From Nematostella vectensis (lineage: Eukaryota; Cnidaria; Anthozoa; Actiniaria; Edwardsiidae), in the NCBI RefSeq assembly GCF_932526225.1, contig NC_064040.1, positions 17,488,994-17,552,993 of the forward strand: a stretch of DNA of 64,000 nt, read 5' to 3'. The translations under genes and the position numbers were made by a program. Below are positions 16,060 through 49,100 of the stretch, piece after piece. The notes under the pieces are model-generated. The model worked only from the letters and a program-made list of their open reading frames with translations. It was not told the origin of the DNA and searched no databases. Within the stretch, counting starts at the first letter, position 1, and every line of letters begins with the position of its first letter.

Positions 16060-19000
16060 CCCTGTACAATACCCTGTTATGGCCCTGTACAATACTGCTA
16101 TGACCCTGTGCAATACCCTGCTATGGCCCTGTACAATACCCTGCTATGGACCTGTACAATACCCTGCTATGGCCCTGTACAAATCCCTGCTATGGCCCTG
16201 TACAATACCCTGCTATGGCCCTGTACAATACCTTGCTATGGCCCTGTACAATACCCTGCTATGGCCCTGTATAATACCCTGTACAATACCCTGTACAATA
16301 CCCTGCTATGGCCCTGTACAATACCCTGCTATGGCCCTGTACATTACCTTGCTATTGCCCTGCATAATACCCTGCTATGGCCCTCTACAATTCCCTGCTA
16401 TGGCCCTGTACAAATCCCTGCTATGGCCCTGTACAATACCCTGCTATGGCCCTGCATAATACCCTACTATGGCCCTGTACAATACCCTGCTATGGCCCTG
16501 TACAATACCCTGCTATGGCCCTGTACAATACCCTGCTATGGCCCTGTACAATACCCTGCTATGGCCCTGTACAATACCCTGCTATGGCCCTGTACAATAC
16601 CCTGCTATGGCCCTGTACAATACCCTGCTATGGCCATGCATTATACTCTTCTATGGCCCTGTACAATACCCTGCTATGGCCCTGTACAATACCCTGCATA
16701 ATACTCTGCTATGGCCCTGTACAATACCCTGCTACTATGGCCCTGTACAATACCCTGCATAATACTCTGCTATGGCCCTGTACAATACCCTGCTACGGCT
16801 CTGCATAATACTCTGCTATGGCCCTGTACAATACCCTGCTATGACCCTGTACAATACCCTGCTATGGCCCTGTACAATACCCTGCTATGGCCCTGCATAA
16901 TACCCTGCTATGGCTCTGCATAATACTCTGCTATGGCCCTGTACAATACCCTGATATGGCCCTGTACAATACGCTGCTATGGCCATGTACAATACCCTGC
17001 TTTGTCCCTGTACAATACCCTGATATGGCCCTGTACAATACTCTGCTATGGCTCTTTACAACATCCTGCTATGGACCTGCATAATACCCTGCTATGGCCC
17101 TGTACAATACCCTGCTATGGCCCTGTACAATATCCTGCTATGGCCCTGTACAATACCCTGCTATGGCCCTGTACAATACCCTGCTATGGCCCTGCATAAT
17201 ACCCTGCTATGGCCCTGTACAATACCCTGTTTTGGACCTGTACAATACCCTGCTATGGCCCTGTACAAATCCCTGCTATGGCCCTGTACAATACCCTGCT
17301 ATGGCCCTGCATAATACCCTGCTATGGCCCTGTACAATACCCTGCTATGGCTTTGTACAATACCCTGCTATGGCCCTGTACAATACCCTACTATGGCCCT
17401 GTACAATACCCTGCTATGGCCCTGTACAATACCCTGCTTTGAACCTGTACAATACCCTGCTATGACACTGTACAATACCCTGCTATGGCCCTGTACAATA
17501 CCCTGCTATTGCCTTGCATAATACCCTGCTATGGCCTTGTACATTACCCTGATATGGCCCTGTACAATACTCTGCTATGGCTCTGTACAATACCCTGATA
17601 TGGCCCTGTACAATACCCTGCTATTGCCCTGCATAATACCCTGCTATGGCCCTCTACAATACCCTGCTTTGGCCCTGTACAATACTCTGCTATGACCCTG
17701 TACAATACCCTGCTATGGTCCTGTACAATACCCTGCTATGGCCCTGTACAATACTGCTATGACCCTGTACAATACCTTGCTATGGCCCTGTACAATACCC
17801 TGCTATGGCACTGTACAATACCCTGCTATGGCCCTTTACAATACCCTGCTATGGCCCTGTACAATACCCTGCTATGGCCCTGTACAATACCCTGCTCTGG
17901 CCCTGCATAATACCCTGCTATGGCCCTGTACAATACTCTGCTATGGACCTGTACAATACCCTGCTATGGCCGTGTACAATACCCTGCTATGACACTGTAC
18001 AATACCCTGCTATGGCACTTTACAATACCCTGCTATGGCCCTGCATAATACCCTGCTATGGCCCTGTATAATACCCTGCTATGGCCCTGTACAATACTCT
18101 GCTATGGCCCTGTACAATACCCTGCTATGGTCCTGTACAATACCCTGCTATGGTCCTGTACAATACCCTGCTATGGCCCTGTACAATACCCTGCTATTGC
18201 CCTGTACAATACCCTGCTATGGCCCTGTACAATACCCTGCTATGGCCATGCATAATACTCTGCTATGGCCCTGTACAATACCGTGCTATGGCCCTGTACA
18301 ATACTCTGCTATGGACCTGTACAATACCCTGCTATGGCCCTGCATAATACCCTGCTATGGCCCTGTACAATACCCTGCTATGGCCCTGTACAATACCCTG
18401 CTATGGCCCTGTACAATACCCTGATATGGCCCTGTACAATACCCTGCTATGGCCCTGTACAATACCCTGCTATGGCCCTGTACAATACCTTGCTATGGCC
18501 CTGTACAATACCCTGCTATTGCCCTGTATAATACCCTGCTATGGCCCTGTACAATACCTTGCTATGGCCCTGTACAATACCCTGCTATGGCCCTGTACAA
18601 TACCCTGCTATGGCCCTGTACAATACCCTGGTATGGCCCTGTACAATACCTTGCTATGGCCCTCTACAATACCCTGCTATGGCCCTCTACAATACCCTAC
18701 TTTGGCCCTGTACAATAGTATGCTATGGCCCTGTACAATACCCTGCTATGGCCCTGTACAATACCCTGTTATGGCCCTGTACAATACTGCTATGACCCTG
18801 TGCAATACCCTGCTATGGCCCTGTACAATACCCTGCTATGGCCCTGCAAAATACCCTGCTATGGCCCTGTACAATACCCTGCTATGGACCTGTACAATAC
18901 CCTGCTATGGCCCTGTACAAATCCCTGCTATGGCCCTGTACAATACCCTGCTATGGCCCTGTACAATACCCTGCTATGGCCCTGTACAATACCTTGCTAT

Positions 19001-22000
19001 GACCCTGTACAATACCCTGCTATGGCCCTGTATAATACTCTGTACAATACCCTGCTATGGCCCTGTAAAATAACCTGCTATGGCCCTGTACATTACCTTG
19101 TTATTGCCCTGCATAATACCCTGCTATGGCCCTCTACAATTTCCTGCTATGGCCCTGTACAAATCCCTGCTATGGCCCTGTACAATACCCTGCTATGGCC
19201 CTGCATAATACCCTGCTATGGCCCTGTACAATACCCTGCTATGGCCCTGTACAATACCCTGCTATGGCCCTGTACAATACCCTGCTATGGCCCTGTACAA
19301 TACCCTGCTATGGCCCTGTACAATACCCTGCTATGGCCCTGTACAATACCCTGCTATGGCCCTGTACAATACCCTGCTATTGCCATGCATAATACTCTTT
19401 TATGGCCCTGTACAATACCCTGCTATGGCCCTGTACAATACCCTGCTATGGCCCTGTACAATACCCTGCATAATACTCTGCTATGGCCCTGTACAATACC
19501 CTGCTACTATGGCCCTGTACAATACCCTGCATAATACTCTGCTATGGCCCTGTACAATACCCTGCTACGGCTCTGCATAATACTCTGCTATGGCCCTGTA
19601 CAATACCCTGCTATGACCCTGTACAATACCCTGCTATGGCCCTGTACAATACCCTGCTATGGCCCTGCATAATACCCTGCTATGGCCCTGTACAATACCC
19701 TGTTATGGCCCTGTACAATACCCTGCTACGGCTCTGCATAATACTCTGCTATGGCCCTGTACAATACCCTGTTATGGCCCTGTACAATACTGCTATGACC
19801 CTGTGCAATACCCTGCTATGGCCCTGTACAATACCCTGCTATGGACCTGTACAATACCCTGCTATGGCCCTGTACAAATCCCTGCTATGGCCCTGTACAA
19901 TACCCTGCTATGGCCCTGTACAATACCTTGCTATGGCCCTGTACAATACCCTGCTATGGCCCTGTATAATACCCTGTACAATACCCTGTACAATACCCTG
20001 CTATGGCCCTGTACAATACCCTGCTATGGCCCTGTACATTACCTTGCTATTGCCCTGCATAATACCCTGCTATGGCCCTCTACAATTCCCTGCTATGGCC
20101 CTGTACAAATCCCTGCTATGGCCCTGTACAATACCCTGCTATGGCCCTGCATAATACCCTACTATGGCCCTGTACAATACCCTGCTATGGCCCTGTACAA
20201 TACCCTGCTATGGCCCTGTACAATACCCTGCTATGGCCCTGTACAATACCCTGCTATGGCCCTGTACAATACCCTGCTATGGCCCTGTACAATACCCTGC
20301 TATGGCCCTGTACAATACCCTGCTATGGCCATGCATTATACTCTTCTATGGCCCTGTACAATACCCTGCTATGGCCCTGTACAATACCCTGCATAATACT
20401 CTGCTATGGCCCTGTACAATACCCTGCTACTATGGCCCTGTACAATACCCTGCATAATACTCTGCTATGGCCCTGTACAATACCCTGCTACGGCTCTGCA
20501 TAATACTCTGCTATGGCCCTGTACAATACCCTGCTATGACCCTGTACAATACCCTGCTATGGCCCTGTACAATACCCTGCTATGGCCCTGCATAATACCC
20601 TGCTATGGCTCTGCATAATACTCTGCTATGGCCCTGTACAATACCCTGATATGGCCCTGTACAATACGCTGCTATGGCCATGTACAATACCCTGCTTTGT
20701 CCCTGTACAATACCCTGATATGGCCCTGTACAATACTCTGCTATGGCTCTTTACAACATCCTGCTATGGACCTGCATAATACCCTGCTATGGCCCTGTAC
20801 AATACCCTGCTATGGCCCTGTACAATATCCTGCTATGGCCCTGTACAATACCCTGCTATGGCCCTGTACAATACCCTGCTATGGCCCTGCATAATACCCT
20901 GCTATGGCCCTGTACAATACCCTGTTTTGGACCTGTACAATACCCTGCTATGGCCCTGTACAAATCCCTGCTATGGCCCTGTACAATACCCTGCTATGGC
21001 CCTGCATAATACCCTGCTATGGCCCTGTACAATACCCTGCTATGGCTTTGTACAATACCCTGCTATGGCCCTGTACAATACCCTACTATGGCCCTGTACA
21101 ATACCCTGCTATGGCCCTGTACAATACCCTGCTTTGAACCTGTACAATACCCTGCTATGACACTGTACAATACCCTGCTATGGCCCTGTACAATACCCTG
21201 CTATTGCCTTGCATAATACCCTGCTATGGCCTTGTACATTACCCTGATATGGCCCTGTACAATACTCTGCTATGGCTCTGTACAATACCCTGATATGGCC
21301 CTGTACAATACCCTGCTATTGCCCTGCATAATACCCTGCTATGGCCCTCTACAATACCCTGCTTTGGCCCTGTACAATACTCTGCTATGACCCTGTACAA
21401 TACCCTGCTATGGTCCTGTACAATACCCTGCTATGGCCCTGTACAATACTGCTATGACCCTGTACAATACCTTGCTATGGCCCTGTACAATACCCTGCTA
21501 TGGCACTGTACAATACCCTGCTATGGCCCTTTACAATACCCTGCTATGGCCCTGTACAATACCCTGCTATGGCCCTGTACAATACCCTGCTCTGGCCCTG
21601 CATAATACCCTGCTATGGCCCTGTACAATACTCTGCTATGGACCTGTACAATACCCTGCTATGGCCGTGTACAATACCCTGCTATGACACTGTACAATAC
21701 CCTGCTATGGCACTTTACAATACCCTGCTATGGCCCTGCATAATACCCTGCTATGGCCCTGTATAATACCCTGCTATGGCCCTGTACAATACTCTGCTAT
21801 GGCCCTGTACAATACCCTGCTATGGTCCTGTACAATACCCTGCTATGGTCCTGTACAATACCCTGCTATGGCCCTGTACAATACCCTGCTATTGCCCTGT
21901 ACAATACCCTGCTATGGCCCTGTACAATACCCTGCTATGGCCATGCATAATACTCTGCTATGGCCCTGTACAATACCGTGCTATGGCCCTGTACAATACT

Positions 22001-23380
22001 CTGCTATGGACCTGTACAATACCCTGCTATGGCCCTGCATAATACCCTGCTATGGCCCTGTACAATACCCTGCTATGGCCCTGTACAATACCCTGCTATG
22101 GCCCTGTACAATACCCTGATATGGCCCTGTACAATACCCTGCTATGGCCCTGTACAATACCCTGCTATGGCCCTGTACAATACCTTGCTATGGCCCTGTA
22201 CAATACCCTGCTATTGCCCTGTATAATACCCTGCTATGGCCCTGTACAATACCTTGCTATGGCCCTGTACAATACCCTGCTATGGCCCTGTACAATACCC
22301 TGCTATGGCCCTGTACAATACCCTGGTATGGCCCTGTACAATACCTTGCTATGGCCCTCTACAATACCCTGCTATGGCCCTCTACAATACCCTACTTTGG
22401 CCCTGTACAATAGTATGCTATGGCCCTGTACAATACCCTGCTATGGCCCTGTACAATACCCTGTTATGGCCCTGTACAATACTGCTATGACCCTGTGCAA
22501 TACCCTGCTATGGCCCTGTACAATACCCTGCTATGGCCCTGCAAAATACCCTGCTATGGCCCTGTACAATACCCTGCTATGGACCTGTACAATACCCTGC
22601 TATGGCCCTGTACAAATCCCTGCTATGGCCCTGTACAATACCCTGCTATGGCCCTGTACAATACCCTGCTATGGCCCTGTACAATACCTTGCTATGACCC
22701 TGTACAATACCCTGCTATGGCCCTGTATAATACTCTGTACAATACCCTGCTATGGCCCTGTAAAATACCCTGCTATGGCCCTGTACATTACCTTGTTATT
22801 GCCCTGCATAATACCCTGCTATGGCCATCTACAATTTCCTGCTATGGCCCTGTACAAATCCCTGCTATGGCCCTGTACAATACCCTGCTATGGCCCTGCA
22901 TAATACCCTGCTATGGCCCTGTACAATACCCTGCTATGGCCCTGTACAATACCCTGCTATGGCCCTGTACAATACCCTGCTATGGCCCTGTACAATACCC
23001 TGCTATGGCCCTGTACAATACCCTGCTATGGCCCTGTACAATACCCTGCTATGGCCCTGTACAATACCCTGCTATTGCCATGCATAATACTCTTTTATGG
23101 CCCTGTACAATACCCTGCTATGGCCCTGTACAATACCCTGCTATGGCCCTGTACAATACCCTGCATAATACTCTGCTATGGCCCTGTACAATACCCTGCT
23201 ACTATGGCCCTGTACAATACCCTGCATAATACTCTGCTATGGCCCTGTACAATACCCTGCTACGGCTCTGCATAATACTCTGCTATGGCCCTGTACAATA
23301 CCCTGCTATGACCCTGTACAATACCCTGCTATGGCCCTGTACAATACCCTGCTATGGCCCTGCATAATACCCTGCTATGG
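16060..23380 (+). repeat. 3,695-bp near-perfect tandem duplication inside the 23-bp satellite
   Basis: About 16060-19685 and 19755-23380 match at a constant offset of 3,695 bp. The copies share dozens of unusual units, such as the triple 12-mer at 16268 and 19963 and CTACTATGG at 16734 and 20429. I noticed only a few differences in the compared tracts, for instance a base near 19069/22764 and another near 19132/22827. That implies identity well above 99 percent and a very recent duplication or gene-conversion event. Within each copy a shorter block (about 16377-16808) also resembles 19126-19580, showing nested duplication. Confidence 0.88.
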
Positions 23381-24761
23381 TTCTGCATAATACTCTGCTA
23401 TGGCCCTGTACAATACCCTGATATGGCCCTGTACAATACGCTGCTATGGCCCTGTACAATACCCTGCTTTGTCCCTGTACAATACCCTGATATGGCCCTG
23501 TACAATACTCTGCTATGGCTCTGTACAACATCCTGCTATGGACCTGCATAATACCATGCTATGGCCCTGTACAATACCCTGCTATGGCCCTGTACAATAT
23601 CCTGCTATGGCGCTGTACAATACCCTGTTCTGGCCCTGCATAATACTCTGCTATGGCCCTGTACAATACCCTGCTATGGCCCTGTACAATACCCTGCTAT
23701 GGCCCTGTACAATACCCTGCTCTGGCCCTGTACAATACCCTGCTCTGGCCCTGCATAATACCCTGCTATGGCCCTGTACAATACCCTGCTATGGCCCTGT
23801 ACAGTACCCTGCTCTGGCCCTGCATAATACCCTGCTATGGACCTGTACAATACCCTGCTATGGCCCTGTACAATACCCTGCTATGGCCCTGCATAATACC
23901 CTGCTATGGCCCTGTATAATACCCTGCTATGGCCCTGTACAATACTCTGCTATGACCCTGTAAAATACCCTGCTATGGCTCTGTACAATACCCTTCTATG
24001 GCCCTGTACACTATCCTGCTATGGCCCTGTACAATACCGTGCTATGGCCCTGTACAATTCCCTGCTATGGCCCTGTACAATACCCTGCTATGGCCCTGTA
24101 TAATACCCTGCTATGGCCCTGTACAATACCCTTCTATGGCCCTGTACAATACCCTGCTATGGACCTGCATAATACCCTGCTATTGCCCTGTAAAATACCC
24201 TGCTATGGCCCTGTACAATACCCTGCTATGGCCCTGTACAATACCCTGCTATGGACCTGCATAATACCCTGCTATTGCCCTGTACAATACTTTGCTATGG
24301 CCCTGTACAATACCCTGCTATGGCCCTGTACAATATCCTGCTATGGCCCTGTACAGTACCCTGCTCTGGCCCTGCATAATACCCTGCTATGGCCCTGTAC
24401 AATACTCTGCTATGGCCCTGTACAATACCCTGCTTTGGCCCTGTACAATACCCAGCTATGAACCTGTACAATACCCTGCTATAGCCCTGTACAATACCCT
24501 GCTATAATAGCAAAGTTGAGCTTGATTAATTCCACAAACAATTATTTCACCTTAGTCTTTTAGTCTTCCCAACATGTTTTTTAAATATTACAGATTACAG
24601 GCGCGTACCCAGGATTAGCTAAGTGGTGGGTGGAGGGGGGGTACGCTGTATAGTTTTCATATGGAAAAAAAGATGTCTATTGACAATTCTTCAATAACAG
24701 ATGCCCCTTTATTTTCAGCTAAAGAGCAAACCCTGTGTTCGCACCTGGGGCAAACAATTGT

Positions 24762-25052
24762 TTACTAGGCCTTGCTAGCTTTCCAGCAGTATTGATTACT
24801 AGGCCTTGCTAGCTTTCCAGCATTCCAGCAGTATTGATTACTAGGTCTTGCTAGCTTTCCAGCAGTATTGATTACCAGGTCTAGCTTTCCAGCAGTATTT
24901 ATTACTAGGCCTTTCTAGCTTACTAGCAGTATTGGTTACTAGGCCTCGCTAGCTTTCCAGCAGTATTGATTACTAGGTCTTGCTAGCTTTCCAGCAGTAT
25001 TGATTACTAGGTCTTGCTAGCTTTCCAGCAGTATTGATTACTAGGTCTTGCT
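24762..25052 (+). repeat. 34-bp minisatellite, about 8 copies
   Basis: A unit containing CTAGGTCTTGCTAGC and TTTCCAGCAGTATTGATTA repeats with a 34-bp period, most regularly at 24937-25052, with shortened and variant copies before that. It is unrelated to the 23-bp satellite that ends 250 bp to its left. Confidence 0.9.
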
Positions 25053-25441
25053 GGTTTTACGAAAATCGCGTCAAAAATGAGTCTTTTATAGGGAACTTGG
25101 TATAAGCTGTTTATCCAAAACAACCTCGGCGAGCCACCTTAACACATTGACCCCTCAACCGGCCTGTACCGGCTTTGAGAAGTACCCGCAACCAAAAAAA
25201 ATGCAAAATAAACACAACAAGATGAAGATACTCAGGCATCAGTCTAAGGGATAAATGGTCTTGAAGATATGCATCCAACCAAGGTGTTGGCAACTACTCT
25301 TAAGACAAATAATAGCACAGGTTCTTTGACAAATTTCAAATCGAACAAGCAAAGAAAAGCAGAATCACCCCTGTCAATAAAATGCTCTAAATACCACACA
25401 AGGGAGAGAGATCAGCAAACACAGCTCAAGACACAAATACC

Positions 25442-25447
25442 TTTATT
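25442..25447 (-). terminator. candidate polyadenylation signal for the polycystin gene
   Basis: TTTATT on the plus strand reads AATAAA on the minus strand, about 800 bp downstream of the stop codon at 26246. A second AATAAA lies at 24708-24713. Either could serve; hexamers are frequent in AT-rich DNA, so the assignment is weak. Confidence 0.2.
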
Positions 25448-26139
25448 TTGATCTTCCAGGTTCATTTCCATGGCCTCAAAACACAATGTCCACTCTTTGA
25501 AGGCTTGTAAAACCATTTGGATGTCTTTACGGATTGCAAAGCATTCTGGGAGATCCAGGGAAAATTTCACGAGGGGAGGGCCAGTCAACACTCCTCTCCC
25601 CAAAGTCAGATAGTTTTTTTATAAGTCTTTTCACCCCTAAGCCAAACAAATCAATTCCAGGTCATTCAGACCCAGAATAGCAGTGTAAACAATTTTGGAA
25701 TCAATTTGGTTCCAGAAAAGACAGCATTTAGGAGAGCTGTGGTGATTCATTAGAAAATTATTTCCTCATCCAGGCAAAGCCAAACAAGAAAAAATCATCA
25801 TGAATCCACCTTCGCTTGCAAATATTCATAAGCAAAGCACTCAATTATGCCCCAATAGACTTCATGATGTCCTGAGACACTCTCCTAATATGCTCATAGC
25901 TGTATTTTTTATGAAAAATACAAGCAACCATCAACTTGTGCTGGCTTCAGCACAACGACGAGGGATTAAAAGTGGGGACCGCAAAGCACTGTTGGAAAGC
26001 TTGGATACCGCTGACTAGGTGCAGCTGTGTTTGACTTTGACGGGCTGTATAAAACTAAGAATAGGGAGGGAGGTATCTGTTTTCAGTCTTTTTTTTTGTA
26101 TATCAAGTTTAAAAATAGCCAGGAGTCAATGGGTTAATT

Positions 26140-26245
26140 ACATATCACTTATTCTTCGGGGTGTTTCCATGGGGCTTAATGTTTTCATTTACCTATCACT
26201 TCTTGTTCGCTGTGTTTCCACGGGGCTTAATGTTCTTATTTACCA

Positions 26246-26260
<15 letters not shown>
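26140..26260 (-). repeat. 51-bp tandem repeat spanning the stop codon
   Basis: About 2.4 copies of a 51-bp unit (TATCACTT...GGGGCTTAATGTT...TTTACC on the plus strand; matching points near 26143, 26194 and 26244) cover the last codons and the beginning of the 3' untranslated region. The partial copy nearest the gene contributes the final Lys codons and the TGA; the two further copies are untranslated but carry the same GAAGTGAT-like segment. Confidence 0.8.
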
Positions 26261-44709
<18,449 letters not shown>

Positions 44710-46199
44710 CTGAAAGAAAATATGCAATGTTAACACAAATTTCTATGTTGCCATGAAATTGTACACTTTCCCCAGGGGCTTATGCTCCATTGTCTGGATA
44801 TTAACATGGGCTTTATGCTACATTGTCTGGATACTAACAGAGGCTCATGCTCTATTGTATGGATACTAACAGGGGCTTATGCTACATTGTCTGGATACTA
44901 ACAGAGGCTTATGCTACATTGTATGGATACTAACAGGGGCTTATGCTACATTGTCTGTATACTAACAGGGGCTTATGCTCTAATGTATAGATACTAACAG
45001 GGGCTTATGCTCTATTGTATGGATACTAACAGGGGCTTATGCTCCATTGTCTGGATACTAACAGAGGCTTATGCTCTATTGTATGGATACTAACAGAGGC
45101 TTATGCTCCATTGTCTGGATACTAACAGGGGCTTATGCTCCATTGTCTGGATACTAACAGAGGCTTATGCTACATTGTCTAGAAACTAACAGAGGCTTAT
45201 GCTACATTGTCTGGATACTAACAGAGGCTTATGCTACATTGTCTGGATAGCTAACAGAGGTTTATGCTCCACTGTCTGGATACTAACAGGGGCTTATGCT
45301 CCATTGTCTGGATACTAACAGAGGTTTATGCTCTATTGTATGGATACTAACAGGGGCTTATGCTCCATTGTCTGGATACTAACAGAGGCTTATGCTCCAT
45401 TGTATGGATACTAACAGAGGCTTATGCTCCATTGTATGGATACTAACAGGGGCTTATGCTACATCGTCTGGATACTAACAGAGGCTTATGCTACATTGTA
45501 TGGATACTAACAGAGGTTTATGCTACATTGTATGGATACTAACAGGGGTTTATGCTACATTGTATGGATACTAACAGGGGCTTATGCTACATCGTCTGGA
45601 TACTAACAGAGGCTTATGCTACATTGTATGGATACTAACAGAGGTTTATGCTACATTGTATGGATACTAACAGAGGTTTATGCTACATTGTATGGATACT
45701 AGCAGAGGTTTATGCTACATTGTATGGATACTAACAGGGGCTTACGCTACATCGTCTGGATACTAACAGAGGCTTATGCTACATTGTATGGATACTAACA
45801 GAGGTTTATGCTACATTGTATGGATACTAACAGAGGTTTATGCTACATCGTCTGGATACTAACAGAGGTTTATGCTACATTGTATGGATACTAACAGGGG
45901 CTTATGCTATATTGTATGGATACTAACAGAGGCCTATGCTCTATTGTATGGATACTAACAGGGGCTTATGCTTCATTGTCTGGATACTAACAGGGGCTTA
46001 TGCTACATTGTATGGATACTAACAGAGGCTTATGCTACATTGTCTGGATACTAACAGGGGCTTATGCTACATCGTCTGGATACTAACAGAGGCTTATGCT
46101 ACATTGTATGGATACTAACAGAGGTTTATGCTACATTGTATGGATACTAACAGAGGTTTATGCTACATTGTATGGATACTAACAGGGGCTTATGCTACA

Positions 46200-49100
46200 T
46201 TGTATGGATACTAACAGTGGATCATGCTCTATTGTCTGGATACTAACAGGGGCTTATTCTACATTGTATGGATACTAACAGGGGATTATGCTTCATTGTC
46301 TGGATACTAACAGGGGCTTATGCTACATTGTATGGGTACTAACAGAGGCTTATGCTACATTGTATGGATACTAACAGGGGCTTATGCTACATTGTATGGA
46401 TACTAACAGAGGCTTATGCTACACTGTCTGGATACTAACAGGGGCTTATGCTTCATTGTATGGATACTAACAGGGGCTTATGCTCTATTGTATGGATACT
46501 AACAGGGGCTTATGCTTCATTGTCTGGATACTAACAGGGGCTTATGCTCCATTGTCTGGATACTAACAGGGGCTTATGCTACATCGTCTGGATACTAACA
46601 GAGGCTTATGCTACATTGTATGGATACTAACAGAGGTTTATGCTACATTGTCTGTATACTAACAGAGGTTTATGCTCCATTGTATGGATACTAACAGGGG
46701 CTTATGCTCCATTGTCTGGATACTAACAGGGGCTTATGCTCTATTGTCTGGATACTAACAGGGGCTTATGCTCCATTGTCTGGATACTAACAGAGGTTTA
46801 TGCTCCATTGTATGGATACTAACAGAGGCTTATGCTACATCGTCTGGATACTAACAGAGGCTTATGCTACATTGTATGGATACTAACAGAGGTTTATGCT
46901 ACATTGTATGGATACTAACAGGGGCTCATGCTCTATTGTATGGATACTAACAGGGGCTTATGCTACATTGTATGGATACTAACAGAGGCTCATGCTCTAT
47001 TGTATGGATACTAACAGGGGCTTATGCTCTATTGTATGGATACTAACAGGGGCTTATGCTACATTGTCTGGATACTAACAGAGGCTTATGCTACATTGTC
47101 TGGATACTAACAGAGGCTTATGCTACATTGTATGGATACTAACAGAGGTTTATGCTACATTGTCTGGATACTAACAGGGGCTTATGCTACATTGTATGGA
47201 TACTAACAGGGGCTTATGCTCTATTGTATGGATACTAACAGGGGCTTATGCTACATTGTATGGATACTAACAGAGGCTCATGCTCTATTGTATGGATACT
47301 AACAGGGGCTTATGCTACATTGTCTGGATACTAACAGAGGCTTATGCTACATTGTCTGGATACTAACAGAGGCTTATGCTACATTGTATGGATACTAACA
47401 GAGGTTTATGCTACATTGTCTGGATACTAACAGGGGCTTATGCTTCATTGTCTGGATACTAACAGAGGCTTATGCTCTATTGTCTGGATACTAACAGAGG
47501 CTTATGCTATATTGTATGGATACTAACAGAGGCTTATGCTACATCGTCTGGATACTAACAGAGTCTTATGCTACATTGTATGGATACTAAAAGAGGCTTA
47601 TGCTACATTGTATGGATACTAACAGAGTCTTATGCTACATTGTATGGATACTAACAGGGGCTTATGCTCCATTGTCTGGATACTAACAGAGGCTTATGCT
47701 CTATTGTCTGGATACTAACAGAGGTTTATGCTACATTGTATGGATACTAACAGAGGTTTATGCTACATTGTATGGATACTAACAGGGGCTTATGCTACAT
47801 CGTCTGGATACTAACAGAGGCTTATGCTACATTGTATGGATACTAACAGAGGTTTATGCTACATTGTATGGATACTAACATGGGTTTATGCTACATTGTA
47901 TGGATACTAACAGAGGCTTATGCTATATTGTCTGGATACTAACAGGGGCTTATGCTCTATTGTATGGATACTAACAGAGGTTTATGCTACATTGTATGGA
48001 TACTAACAGAGGCTTATGCTACATTGTCTGGATACTAACAGGGGCTTATGCTCTATTGTATGGATACTAACAGGGGCTCATGCTCTATTGTATGGATACT
48101 AACAGAGGCTTATGCTTCATTGTCTGGATACTAACAGAGGCTTATGCTACATTGTATGGATACTAACAGAGGCTTATGCTTCATTGTCTGGATACTAACA
48201 GGGGCTTATGCTACATCGTCTGGATACTAACAGAGGCTTATGCTACATTGTATGGTACTAACAGAGGCTTATGCTTCATTGTCTGGATACTAACAGAGGC
48301 TTATGCTTCATTGTCTGGATACTAACAGGGGCTATGCTAAATTGTATGGATACTAACAGAGGCTTATGCTCCATTGTCTGGATACTAACAGGGGCTTATG
48401 CTACATCGTCTGGATACTAACAGAGGCTTATGCTACATTGTATGGATACTAACAGAGGTTTATGCTTCATTGTCTGGATACTAACAGAGGTTTATGCTCC
48501 ATTGTCTGGATACTAACAGGGGCTTATGCTACATCGTCTGGATACTAACAGAGGCTTATGCTACATTGTATGGATACTAACAGAGGTTTATGCTACATTG
48601 TATGGATACTAACAGAGGTTTATGCTACATTGTATGGATACTAACAGGGGCTTATGCTACATTGTATGGATACTAACAGTGGATCATGCTCTATTGTCTG
48701 GATACTAACAGGGGCTTATTCTACATTGTATGGATACTAACAGGGGATTATGCTTCATTGTCTGGATACTAACAGGGGCTTATGCTACATTGTATGGATA
48801 CTAACAGAGGCTTATGCTACATTGTATGGATACTAACAGAAGCTTATGCTACATTGTATGGATACTAACAGAGGCTTATGCTTCATTGTATGGATACTAA
48901 CAGGGGCTTATGCTCTATTGTATGGATACTAACAGGGGCTTATGCTTCATTGTCTGGATACTAACAGAGGATTATGCTACATTGTATGGATACTAACAGA
49001 GGCTTATGCTACATTGTATGGATACTAACAGAAGCTTATGCTACATTGTCTGGATACTAACAGGGGCTTATGCTTCATTGTATGGATACTAACAGGGGCT

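Larger units (their letters stand above)
1..24507 (+). repeat. 23-bp satellite array, about 1,060 copies, continues beyond left edge
   Basis: The whole stretch is a head-to-tail array of a 23-bp unit that can be read as an 11-mer CTATGGCCCTG followed by a 12-mer TACAATACCCTG. Most units differ from this by zero to three substitutions; common variants are CATAATACTCTG, TTTACAATACCC and ATGGCACTG. Each full unit carries the palindrome TGTACA and lacks CpG. Units shortened to a single 11-mer, or expanded by extra 12-mers, break the register in many places. Because 23 is not a multiple of 3 and no forward frame contains a stop, all three plus-strand frames stay open for hundreds of codons and translate to the same 23-residue repeat. 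The array stops abruptly near 24507, where unrelated single-copy DNA begins. This is satellite DNA by structure; a centromeric, subtelomeric or interstitial position cannot be told from the window. Confidence 0.97.
24508..26139. other. single-copy flank between the satellite and the polycystin gene; no gene seen
   Basis: This stretch lies downstream of the stop codon of the minus-strand polycystin gene and up to the edge of the 23-bp array. It holds a 34-bp minisatellite at its left part and otherwise unremarkable AT-rich sequence. Open frames of 60 to 72 codons occur on both strands (for example 25800-26018 plus and 25412-25603 minus), but none shows a recognisable domain or plausible splice context. 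Part of it is probably the 3' untranslated region of the gene. Confidence 0.6.

Noticed and set aside
1-24507. Long open frames (up to 451 codons) on the plus strand translating to Met-Ala-Leu-Tyr-Asn repeats
   Set aside because: They occur in all three frames at once and follow the 23-bp period; starts and ends coincide with random substitutions. No promoter, domain or codon signal sets any of them apart.
25111-26018. Small open frames in the 3' flank (60-72 codons, both strands)
   Set aside because: Length expected by chance, no similarity recognised and no splice-site support.
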